DNA from: Neodiprion pinetum
Lineage: Eukaryota > Arthropoda > Insecta > Hymenoptera > Diprionidae
NCBI RefSeq assembly: GCF_021155775.2
Contig: NC_060232.1
Span: forward strand, 38,916,089-38,980,088
Length of the DNA stretch: 64,000 nucleotides
Reading direction: 5' to 3'
Shown here: positions 1 through 11,600 of the stretch, in pieces
Layout: every line of letters starts with the position of its first letter
How positions within the stretch are numbered: position 1 is the stretch's first letter
Position numbers and translations under genes: made by a program
Notes under the pieces: model-generated
The model's input: the letters and a program-made list of their open reading frames with translations, nothing else
What the model was told of the DNA's origin: nothing
The model's database searches: none

Positions 1-351
1 CCGGGAATTTCTGTAAACTTTAGTTTTCACCTGAGTATAGTCCAAAAAATAATTTAAGCAGCTGTAATGAGACCGCGAGTCTTCTACTAAATTACATCAT
101 GTAAAATTAATTGCCGAAGTACAAAGACCATAAAATGTGTGCTCACTACGTATAAATGATACACGTATCATCAATCCATAAATTGGAGAACTTAAATCCA
201 ATGACTTTGTAAAACACACTTGAATAGATCGATAATCGTGAAGACTGAGCAGGAATCTGTCTTAGAGATGCGACGACATGGACTATGCTCACGTGTTACA
301 AAAAGGAGAATAAGATGAAGAGGAACAAAAAGTGGTTTTTTGGTCTCATAC
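1..351 (-). other. Intron of the Cks gene, last exon not in window
   Basis: After the donor at 351-350 (minus strand) I find no stretch encoding the expected Cks C-terminus (a Pro-His-x-x-Leu-Phe-Arg-Arg type motif) down to position 1. The last exon should therefore lie to the left of the window. Reading through the donor gives a short Phe/Leu-rich tail that does not resemble the family. Confidence 0.6.
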
Positions 352-762
352 CAGGTTGATGAGTCATGTAATGCACCCAGCCCTGGCTCTGCTGGACTCC
401 AATGGCCCTCCACTCCTGCTCTGACATGAGATGGGTCCTTGGCACCAATTTCACGAGCTCCTTGGACAGGACGACGTGCCTAAAAAAAAGGAAAGAAATG
501 TAGATACGGCAGGAGTCTAGAATATTCGGCAATGATCTGAGCACAACAAGCGTCAAGAGTGACGGATAATTCGGAGAATGCATCGGACGGGAGTGGGAGA
601 GAATTAAACGTCCGTATGTATCTACCAACGTCGAGTGGTCCAGCCAAATGAAACCCAAACAAAAGGATAAACGGACGGCGAATCGATGAGAAATGAAACC
701 AACCTGTACTCGTATTTGTCGTCGTAATATTTGTCCGAATAGTAGATATTGTTGCGCGCCAT
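352..762 (-). CDS. Cks: Cyclin-dependent kinase regulatory subunit (Cks), 3' partial
   Basis: Small adaptor that binds cyclin-dependent kinases and phospho-threonine substrates and promotes multisite phosphorylation in the nucleus and cytoplasm during the cell cycle. Coding exon 1 is 762-704 (ATG at 762-760; MARNNIYYSDKYYDDKYEY) and exon 2 is 479-352. The junction falls inside the Arg codon of the hallmark EYRHV. Exon 2 has the family signatures LVPRTHLMSEQEWR and GVQQSQGWVHYM. Family members are about 75-100 residues; about 62 are visible and the final strand is missing because the next exon is off the window edge. The donor at 351-350 (GGTATG) leaves phase 1. The gene is divergent from cactin, with 607 bp between the start codons. 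Identification is firm; the exact 3' structure is unseen. Confidence 0.93.
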
Positions 763-1369
763 TATTATTCACTTACAATTACGCACAGATTCCCGCTTTA
801 CTGACTATTAAATTCAACGCAAATCTCGCTCGGACTGCGACTCACTCGAAAACCTTGCTTGACGGCGTGTATGCTGTTTCATTTGAAATTTAACGGATGT
901 CGGATTGTCGACAGGCGAGGCGAATGGTGGGGAGGACTTGTTCGACATTGACTGTTTAAAGTGATTTATTTAAGTTGAAAAATTCCAATTTTTAACCCGT
1001 ACAATATTTTCGACAGTTATTTGACCCCGCAAAGTTATCGTGTTTATTCAAAAAAACCTTATCAAACCTTATTTCAGATTTTAATTTGACCGGAATCAGC
1101 TGTCTGTAAACTTTAAGCCGCAGCTGCGACGCTAGAAAGAAGCGTCTCGGCGGTCTCGGCTTTCAATTCTTCCTGATTGCGTCCGTAAACTTCAGATTTT
1201 TGTTCAGCTGATCTGCTCACTGACATTCGTTATAGTTTACGAACGCATACCTACAGTCAGTGTGTGCCGTGATTGTATCGTAGTCCTAACTTAACCTCAA
1301 ATACTGGCTCTAACCTGTTTTATGATTCATTATTCATAAATTGTTTAATTATTACTATTATCGACTGAA
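763..1369. promoter_or_regulatory. Shared upstream region of Cks and cactin
   Basis: 607 bp separate the divergent start codons of Cks (minus) and cactin (plus). No TATA box stands out. The region contains a CAGCTG pair near 1098 and 1112-1124 and no convincing open frame. A bidirectional promoter is an inference from gene arrangement only. Confidence 0.45.
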
Positions 1370-4061
1370 ATGGACAGAAATAATCATCACGATTCAAAGT
1401 CGAGTGACAGATCACGAAAAAGGTCTGTAGAAAGATTCAGACGAAATGAATACACTAGTGATGGGGAACGTAGTTCGAGAAAGGAATCGAAGTCCAGGCA
1501 TAAATCTGTGAAAAAAGACGATGCTTCAAAAAAGAAATCGAAAAAAAAGAAACGGTCCGAGTCTCCTAAGCGAAAAAAGTCGTCGAAGCACAAAAATCGC
1601 AAGAGGTAATAACATGTTGATAAAATTTCGAGGTTACCTCATTTTTATTTTCAATGGTCTCTCATCGCTTCCAAACTCACTTCACTCTCCTCTTAGTTAC
1701 CAACATTGTTTTCGTGACGTCTCTGACCTTACCCAAATATTAGATTGCCGTATGTTACTTCACCAATATTTTCATATTTTCATTTGTTTCCAGAACACCA
1801 TCCTCGTCGTCGAGCGACTCGTCAGATGCGTCGACCTCTTCGGCAGACTCAACAAAGCTGTTGGAAAAACTACAAAAGCAACGACAAAAGCAGGATGAGG
1901 AGCGGAGAAATCAGAAGGAAATGTTGAAAGCAACAGAGACTCCAGAAGAAAAGAGACTACGTCGTTTAAGGAAAAAAGAAGCAAAAGAGCGCAAGAGAAA
2001 AGAGCGGATGGGGTGGGACAACGATTACCTTCACTATACGAATACCGATAATCCGTTTGGAGATGGGAACTTATTATCCACGTTCGTGTGGTCCAAGAAA
2101 CTCGAAAAAGAAGGCTTAATTGGGGTCAGCAGAGAAGAACTGGAGACCCGAAACCGACACAAGCAGGAGGAGAACAAACGGGAGTTGGAGAAAGTAAAGA
2201 AGAGGAGACAAGAAAGGGAGCTGGAGAGGCAGCAACGTGAAGAAGAAATGGCTCTGCTTCAGAGAGGAAAAGAGGCTGCGCAACTAGAACAGTGGGCCAG
2301 GCAAGAGGACCAGTTTCACTTAGAGCAAGCGAGACTCAGGTCTAGAATCAGAATTCAAGACGGTCGGGCTAAGCCGATCGATCTCCTGGCCAAGTACATT
2401 AGCGCCGAAGAGGAAGTCGACGCTGTTGAAATGCACGAGCCTTACACGTATCTGAGAGGACTCCAAATTAAGGACTTGGAAGACCTTATTGAAGATATTA
2501 AGGTATACAAAGAACTGGAAAGAGGGAAAAACCTTGATTACTGGAATGATATAACGGTAATTGTGGAAGACGAGCTGCACAAACTCAGAAAAATGGACAG
2601 ATCGGAGTACGAAGCTGGTAAGTTGTGTGCTTAAGTACTCTATGGAGACACATCAATACACTTCACACTTATTCCATATATCTATTTCCTTTTTCAAACT
2701 TCCTCCAAAACATTTATTCTTAAATTCTTACAGCTGTCGGCAGAAGAGAAGGCATTCATGCATCGGTTGCTAAGGATGTGACAGCTGTGTTCAAAGGAAA
2801 AACTGCAACGCAACTAGAAGCCTTGCAGCTTCAAATAGAATCCAAAATTATCGGAAAGCCTGAGGGCGTTGATATCGGTTATTGGGAAAGTCTTCTTTCG
2901 CAGCTTAAAGGTCAGTTTCTATTTATTGTCCTGCTATTCCGTATTCATTATAACAATAAAACTCTGTACTAACTTTGATACCTAAATAACAGCTCACATG
3001 GCTAGAGCAAGGTTGCGGGATCGTCATCAGGAGAATTTGCGGAAGAAGTTGGAGGTCCTGAAGGCAGAGCAAGGAGTAGTAAAGACCGAAAGTGAAGCTG
3101 GCGATTCCGTAGCCCCCAGCGAACATTCCATCAAACAGGATGAGCAGCCTTCGACAAGTGTGACTGCAGCTGCAGAAAATAGCGATGAAAGTGAATCTGA
3201 GTAAGTGATTTTAACCAGCTAGCTATTTGCAATTCCCTAATTGATCGATAAATCAAATCCTGAACTCTATTTTCCATGTTTACAGAGCTGAAGCTGAGAA
3301 CCAAAGTGCTGCTGACGATATGCTGTCCGAGTCTTTTAATGATTACGAGTCAGGTGGTTACTCTCCAAAGTATATGACACAATCTCAACTAGAACCAGGG
3401 ACGTTGATAACTCTGGAGGAAGAAGACAGTCAACGTTTAGAGTATGCCAGGAGTCAAGTTCTCAACACCGGACGGAAGGTTCAGAACGTAATTAGTGCAG
3501 AAGAGCAGGCGATGCACAGAGAGGCTCGGAAGAACATGGGAGCTGACGAGGCCCAGTTCAGCGTTGAATCTTCCCTCGAAGCGCAAATCTACCTTTGGTC
3601 CGACAAATACAGACCCAGGAAGCCGAGGTATTTCAACAGGGTCCACACCGGTTTCGAATGGAACAAATACAACCAAACGCACTACGACATGGACAATCCG
3701 CCACCGAAGATCGTCCAGGGTTACAAATTCAATATTTTTTATCCAGATCTGATCGACAAGAACACAACGCCGGAATATTTCTTGGTGATTATTTGTTTTT
3801 TTAAGGGAAATAAATTAATGAACTCCTCTGTTTTAATCATGGACTAACGGAATGATTTGCCGTGCTTTACAGACGCCGTGCACAGACAACAAGGACTTTG
3901 CAAATCTGAGGTTTCACGCTGGGCCACCTTACGAAGACATAGCTTTCAAGATAGTGAACAGAGAGTGGGAGTATTCTTACAAGCGCGGATTTCGCTGCCA
4001 ATTTCACAACAACATATTCCAGCTGTGGTTCCACTTCAAGAGATACCGTTACCGAAGATGA
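1370..4061 (+). CDS. cactin: Cactin, complete
   Basis: Nuclear protein found with the spliceosome. In flies it was first described as a partner of the IkB protein Cactus in Rel/Toll signalling. Six coding exons join in phase: 1370-1605, 1794-2617, 2734-2910, 2993-3200, 3286-3784 and 3873-4061, giving 710 residues, a little shorter than fly or human cactin (about 760). The N-terminal 80 residues are Arg/Ser/Lys-rich (RS-like), followed by a Ser/Asp run and a charged coiled-coil rich in Glu, Lys and Arg. The conserved block around MGWDNDYLHYTNTDNPFGD begins the mid domain. The C-terminus has the diagnostic FHAGPPYEDIAFKIVNREWE and ends in FKRYRYRR. The exon 5 donor is GTGATT, so TTPEYFL joins TPCTDNKDF, as expected for the family. 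Confidence 0.96.
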
Positions 4062-4463
4062 AAAATTCACAGCAAAAGTCTTTTGATTGATAATTTTGAA
4101 GATCTAAAATTTCAGTTCCGTGTTTTCGAACACATTGTACATAGCCACATAATATATCTTAGTATTCAGGATATTAATTGTGCATATTGTGAAAAGATAG
4201 GTTTAAACCCTCGTATTTTCATGCCGACCTGTTGACCCATTTGATTTATATTGTACGACATACCCGCATTCAGAAATGTTATCACCGCTCACCAGCTACG
4301 CAAACTTCGATGCTCAACTCGAACGGGATGTTTGGTAACAGTAATGAATATTCATGAATCAAAGACACCTGAATGAAAAAGTGTACTTCGAGAATTTGAC
4401 CCATATTTACGAGGATAATAATGTTTACATCGTCGATTAGAAATATCTAAATGTTGAAACATA

Positions 4464-4469
4464 AATAAA
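4464..4469 (+). promoter_or_regulatory. Polyadenylation signal of cactin
   Basis: AATAAA about 400 bp after the cactin stop codon in AT-rich sequence. It is the clearest signal downstream and fits the expected 3' UTR length. Confidence 0.5.
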
Positions 4470-5655
4470 CGAACAACATCTCGTTAATTGTTTTCGTGTT
4501 CCTTCTATTGAAACTGCAGGAACGGGACCTATACTTTGTGTAAAACAAATATTATTCTTTTCCGAAATTCGGCCGTCTCAACAATACCTGACGTATCAAT
4601 CAATGATACGTTTCTTTTCAACTTTTATATTATTTGACGGAAAAATTTGGGCCGAGGCCGCGTGATCGAATGGAAGGCTTTGTTAAACAGCTTGCCGAAG
4701 CAAAAGCGCGGCGGCTATTCCAAATATACTCACGTTTACACACCGAGTGTCAAATTCAGCACACGAACGATAAAAACGTTTGTTAACAGTCGCCGTTGGA
4801 TCGATCAACGCCTACACAAACACAATCGCGACGCGAAGGTGTGTACCAGGGGTCTCGGAGCGACCGCATCAATTTTCCCCACATCAAGCAGCTCCAACGC
4901 CCCAAGTAAAAGCGACGGACCTCAGTCCACGCGTGACGCACCTGCCCAACAGTCGCGCCAAGCGCACAATTTTACCTCTAAGGAAGCCTCGGATTATATT
5001 CCAACTGTTATACTTCCTTGTTCACACTTTTGTTCATCCATTCCAAGTTCTCGCTTAATTTTAAGAGAGAGAAAAATATATGTACTCATGCTCAACAATA
5101 GTACACAACGTAAAAGTAAAGCGAAGAAAATTCGATCACTTTTAAGGGATACGCCGAAACTACGAAGATTATATTGTCAAATGAGTGAAAGTAAGGCTTG
5201 AACGTTTCCCTGTTAACGAATCATAATATCCGGCCGCATCTGAAATTAAATCGTAGTGAAAAAGAATCGGGATAATTGAACTGATCGAAATGTTGCCAGA
5301 GGTGATGTAGAACCGAAGAAAAGTGTCAAGTCGATATAATAGCAATTAGATCCCGCGCCGGTTTCCTTACGCATGCCAATACAGTAAAGTCATTGCCACC
5401 GATTCGTTGAGGCTCGTACAATAATTGAGCGACAAAAGACACGAGTGTAAGAAACTGTCAATCCATAAATTAAAATACAAGAGCACGAATGTATTTGCCT
5501 GATAAATCTCGGTAGAAATAACCGCAGGGTGAGGAGGAGAGCGGGAGGAAAATACGAGAGAGTTTGGGGCCGGCGAGTGTCAACCGATGAGGATGAAGGT
5601 AGATTAACGGGGCCCAGAGGGGATAATATCGAACCTTTGTAACCACGAATTCCAG
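4470..5655. other. Intergenic or 5' exon region of the zinc-finger gene
   Basis: No homologous protein is recognisable. A 180-codon open stretch (about 4647-5201) without a good start ends at a possible donor (GAAAGTAAGG, near 5188). It could be an upstream untranslated or coding exon of the next gene, but nothing in its composition proves this. Confidence 0.35.
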
Positions 5656-8600
5656 AAACGAGAAACGATCATCGCCGTCGACGCAGCGGGAAAATCTGCG
5701 CAATGCACGTGACTTCTTGATAAGAGGTCTGAATGCCGGATCCACCGCTAAGCTGGAGCCGGCGGATTTTAACTCCGGTTCTGTAACACGGGGAAAGAAT
5801 TCGGAGACCTCGATCTGCTCGGAGAACGGTAATCTCGGATATTTACCGCACGGTGAAAAAATGCGGTGGAAGAACCGGAACAAAGAGTCCGAATTCATTT
5901 CGGAAAAAACCTTCCTCGTGACAAAGGACGACCTTCACGTATTCGACGGTTACTCCGGAAATGAGGCGAGCACGCGACCCGCCCCCCGTTCGAAGCTCAA
6001 GTCTACCGGAAGCAACGCCAACACCTGGCCACCCAAGCTCAAGAAAAGCTCGTCGACGGGCTCAAGCTCCTCCCTCGAACGGCCCAAGACGGCGAACCTC
6101 GACGAGCCGAGCTTTCTGGACCCTCGGCTGATCGACAAGCTCGATATGTCGATGCTGAGCAAGGAGCTACTCTGCGACTCGATGACGCACATTCAGCTTA
6201 TGCACGCCGGCGTGGGAGTCGAGCGGCGCAGGCAGAGTCTGAACGTCAATCCGTCCGGATCGAGGAGGGAGTACCGATCGGACAGATCGAGCGTCGCGAC
6301 GCCCTCGAACTCCGGGATAATATCGCTGGTCAGACAGAAGCGGAGGAGCTTCGAGCCCCTGACGGACTCCGAGGCTTGCGACGGTCGAGACACGTCGCTG
6401 ATCGACGCGATGAAGAAACGGAGCCAATTGGCGAACGGCAAACGGATCAGCGCCGACGATAACAACAATCGGCGGTCTGCCGCCCCCGGAAACATCGCGC
6501 CGAAGATCCCCGCTCTGCCGATATCGAAGCGGAAGTCGTCGAAGACGTCGATCAAGTCGGACGTCGAGCTTTTTACGGGCCCCACCCGCACGGCCCCGGA
6601 ACCCTGCAAAACCTGCGGCCGATCGGATCAACCGGAACGGTTTCACAGCCACCCGACGAAACCCGCCATCGCCACGGTCAAGGTTCGCGATGGTAACGCC
6701 AACCACAAGGCCAAGGTCAACGCCGTGCCGAAGAGCGTTCAAAAGCCCGTTGTTCTAAATTTTCGAAGCGAGAAACGGAAGGGCGAGACGACAAAGAACT
6801 CGCGGCAATCCAGTCAGGAACAGAAAGACTCCCAGGGCAACGTCTCCTTGCCCTTGCAATCTACAACCGCTGCAGCTCATCTCTCGCCTAAACGAGGACC
6901 GAGATCCGTTACGTGTTACATTTGCAGCCGGGAATTTGGCACCGCTAGCTTTCCCATTCACGAACCAAAATGCCTGGAGGTAAGAGTTAAAAGTAATAGT
7001 GAACGAGTCAATTTCTTAATCTTTCGTTGGACGCTCAGGAAGAATTCTTCCAGTCGTACTTCCTCTGGAATGATCGCTCGACTCGACTTCTTATTGTTTA
7101 TTAATTTTTATTTATTGCGTGATTTAATATTTTATTATTCTGACTATCCAAATATCAAAAAAAAACTTCAAACTAGTTACCTCAATTTTTTTTAAACTTT
7201 TGCTCATCCCTAAGTAAGTAAAAAACAGTCCCGGACGAATTCTTGCTAGTTGGCCAACGGCGTTAGTAGAAATATAGGTGCGGCGAACGAAGGGTTAATA
7301 TTATTATTCATTTATCAATCAAGTAATCAATTTTTTTTATCGGCCAAACATTTCTCCAACTTATTGTGACTTGATCGATTACTAGTTCCGCATTTGTATA
7401 CGAAAGCAGCTTTTCCTGATTCTTCGTGAGATGAGCAACAGACATTCGGCCGCCATTTTTATTATCCTACGATTCAATTATGACAAAGCATCGCACGTGA
7501 TGGCAGCTGTAATTATTGCAAAAACTGAATAGTGAAAATGACTTTATCAGTCAGTGGCCTGGTAAAATGATAAAATAAATAGGGATTCGTCTGAGAACGG
7601 AGCCGAAAGAAATTCTTGAAATCGCGAGGTGTGACTTGGGAACTTTACTCCACCCTTTCGTGTCTCATATCGTGATTGTCGTGTTGTATCAAATTCTCGA
7701 TCAACTTTGTTAATTAGTTGTAATTTGAGATACAAATGTAAGAAAATAACTCTACATAAGTTGAAACAACAAAATACTTACCTAGACTCAGAGGTGGTGT
7801 ATGTATCTGGGAATGGTTCGCAGCTGTTGGACATTACTCATATATTTAAAAATTAACAATATCAGTTGCAAAAATATCTTGATAAAAATGAGTTCGCCGT
7901 TTCAGATAAAGTATGCATACTTTTTATGTTCTTGTTAAAATATCGGGGCTATAGATTATACGATATATATAGCAGCAAATACTCGTGTACGCTACATGTA
8001 AATATTGATACGACATGCACCGTTGGATTGAAGGTGATAAGAATGATAACCCGTAACTAATCACGAATACATATCTACAAACGACCAACAGAGCTGAAAG
8101 TGACCATGAACTTGAGAAGGTGTGAATTATGACGTATAGGAAATTTCAAAACATTCATGAGTAGGAGACATGGATTTTAATGCAATAACTGTTACAAAAT
8201 CTAAAATTTATAATAAATCAATTCAGCGAATTTAAAATAAAATAAAAGCGAAGCGTGCTGGAATAAGTTGAAATGAAATTTCGGATTCAAAAACGCGGAA
8301 TATTGCCAAAGGCTAAAATTCATCCACTCTTCCTCCACGCTACTTATACAGCGCATATATTTAAGCAAACAACTTTTTGTTTCAATCCTCGTATTGCGTC
8401 ACTTTTATTGACGATGCGAATATTGTACAACAGAAAAATCGATGCTAACATATGTCCGCAGGATTATAAATAGGCATTACTACATGCATAAGTCAGAGAC
8501 GTACAGATGTAGACTTCTGTCTCCGGTATATAAAGTTAATCGGATTCATAACGATGTAAGATGTAACGAATGACGAATACTACTCGAAATATCCACTGGG

Positions 8601-11600
8601 TCGGGCGTTAGATTGTGATTACGGTAATTTGCCAACCGTGGCATTGAAACCGCGCCTTATTCGTTCAACAGTAAACTCCGCTCGGTTTCACGTGGCCACA
8701 GATATTGTACGTATTTATACCTATGGATCGTTTGCAGACAGTTCGCGGTACATTATGATTCGCGTGCATTATTTTCCTTCGCCAAAACAACAAAAAAAAA
8801 AAATAAATAAAAAAAAATATCCTATCTCTCTACATTAACTCTTGTCAATTTTTCCTCGCCTGATAACGGACCATGAATAATATATGGTCTACTTTACTCG
8901 CGCGTATGCGACGCGACGCTATTTAGCGATCAATATTTTCGTTAGATCATTGTAGGTCTGTATTATAAGTATTAAAGTGGTTTTATTTGTCGCCTTTTTT
9001 TTTCTTTACGAACCCTTCGAAAAGTTAGTTCTTAGCCTCAAACGAAGTCCTGTGAAACCGGAACTCGGTAGCAAAATTCTAAGAGGTACCTCATCCGGTT
9101 TGAATTTTTCAAACACTCTAACCGAAATATCTCGAAAACTGTACAAGCTGGGAAGCTTTGCTTGGTTTCATTTTGTAGATATATCAAACGGTCTTTGAAA
9201 ATGTCGTGACTACTACGTGACATTATTTTTATCATCCTAGAACAGGGGTGAGATAAAAATTTTCAAGGTAATAAACATCTTCATTCATTTATTCAATGCA
9301 CTCAAATTTAAACGTTCGTATCGAATACAAGATGAACATTTAGTTGTACAGTAATCCAGACGTTTTTTTATAGAAAATTTGATTTTCTACAGAACGAAAC
9401 TAAAAACAATTTCCCAATTTGTATAGTTTTCGAGATATTTCGGGTTAGATTATTTGAAAAATTCAAACCGGATAAGGAAGCTTTTAGAATTTTACTGCCG
9501 AGGTCCGGTTTCACGTGGCTTCGTTTGAGGCTAAAAACTAACTTTTCGAAGGGTACTTAAAAAATAGAGTTAAAAAAATAGTTCACCATAATAAGTAATA
9601 AGTATATGTATAAGTATTATAAGTACAACACATTCGCATCGATCTGAGAAAATGGTACTTATAATAAACGAAGGATCACTGTGTTACGATTGGTGTAATT
9701 CAAATCGTAGGATCATTGTAAACCTTAGTCACCATAATTACTTGAGACCATGGAACGACATTTTTTTAAACTTCTACTATACGCGTACAACAACGCTAGC
9801 GTATAACCACATTGTACCAAATAGTGTACAGTTTGCATAATACTTGCGTTAATTCGCACGAATGCCTTAGCGGTGTATATCGATTTTGTATACACGTAAG
9901 AAAAGTGCTGGGATTTTTATTCATAAATATATGGGTATCAGGTGGACCTCTGATACAGACTAAATATGTACAGTCAAGTAGATTTGACTTGTTAAGTTTT
10001 TTGGACATCACAGGTAACTCGATAACTCGGAGTCGTAAAAATCCTACATTTTACAAAGATACTACACAGCCTATCGGAAAATACAAAGACACAATTGATA
10101 CCATGGAAATTATAGTAACATGAAAAGCAATTTTGAGTCAGGAAGCATCGGACGCACCAGGAAATTCGATAAAATGAATACGAAGATAAGATTAAACGAC
10201 CGGGTATCAGCGATCACTCGTTAATTCACCGCTTTGCGTGTGGCAAAGGTCTCAAGGTTGGAAATACTGCATGACCTGCAGTCATTCATTGCGAAATGAA
10301 TGCTTATCATAATAATAATTACCTTTAAAAATGGAGAACACAAAGAAATCATGGTTCTAATTTCTGTGCAGGCTGATAGATGATTGACGTACGTTGTTCA
10401 TTTTTGTATTTTCATTTCGCCAATCACGTGCGTCGCTTATCAGACCCCGAAAAAAGTTCGCGACCGATAGTGAGAATAGCGGAAGCTTCAACTTCTGCAA
10501 GAGCTTAATCAGAGCCGGCTCATCAAATTTAACAATAAAATCTTGAAGGGATTTACAGCCGAAGACGGAGTCTGTTCAGGACCTCTTGGGTCTTGAACAT
10601 GGTCACAAAGGTAAATAACCGAAGTTGAAAAAGCGTGGGAATACTTAGTTTTCCGAAATTCGGAGTATAAAGTTCCTCTTCACGAAATCGGCGAACGTCA
10701 TTTTCTTCTAGAGGATGTTACAGTTAACCATATGATTTAAGACATGATCATTTTCAGTAGGGAATGTAACCAGTGCCGAGCTTGCAGAGCTTGGCGTGCT
10801 CGCTTGACAAGGAGCTCAAGGTGCCTGTCGAGGCTTTGGTATTAATTCCTATTACGTTCCTATTTAACCTGAATCCAAAGGTCTAGGGTGCCAAGTTTAG
10901 TCATGTAAATTCATGGACGGACCATGGTCAGTACGGCGGTACAGGACATCGTCCGATGATATACCCGAAGTACGGTGCTCGGTAGATAGATATTCGATGA
11001 TAAATCCATCGTCAGTAGCCCGTATAATTATCCCATATGAGTTTGCGAGCAACAGTTGGTCAGAATTAATGGTCATGCTAATTCATACATTATACCCACC
11101 GTTGGGCTATTCTCGTATCATAACTGTTCTACATTCTTGGTCTCGAAAGGGATGCATGACGAATGCGCGATCTGCTTAAACTGTGATCACGCAATGACAA
11201 TGTTTATTGCCTACCCTTTAAGATCGTCAACTACAAATACAGGCGATATCCCACATCCGAATTTTCCTTTCAGAAATGGGAAAGAGAGAACAATGCCTTA
11301 CCACCGTGGCAAAGACGTTCCGGACCCCCCAAAAGACCCCAAACTCAACCGGGTCATCAGGATTGGAACAAAGTCGCATGGGAACAGAGCCAGGTATGGT
11401 GATCACTCTCTGCAGTGGTTTCACGGGGTTATTCAGGTTTACAATTTCATAATTGTTGTTAACTCACGTGCATATCGTCATAAACATACTTTTGTAGGCT
11501 CAGCTGCTTCCCTGTTCCCGTTGCGGACGAACATTTTTACCAGACCGTTTGCCGGTACACGAGAAGAGCTGCAAAGTGCAAAAGAAGGTATACACCGTGT

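Noticed and set aside
4647..5201. 184-codon open stretch upstream of the zinc-finger gene
   Set aside because: Does not begin with ATG and shows no recognisable domain; kept only as a possible upstream exon region.
6167..6742. Long minus-strand frames opposite the zinc-finger first exon
   Set aside because: Shadows of the GC-rich, stop-poor coding exon on the plus strand.
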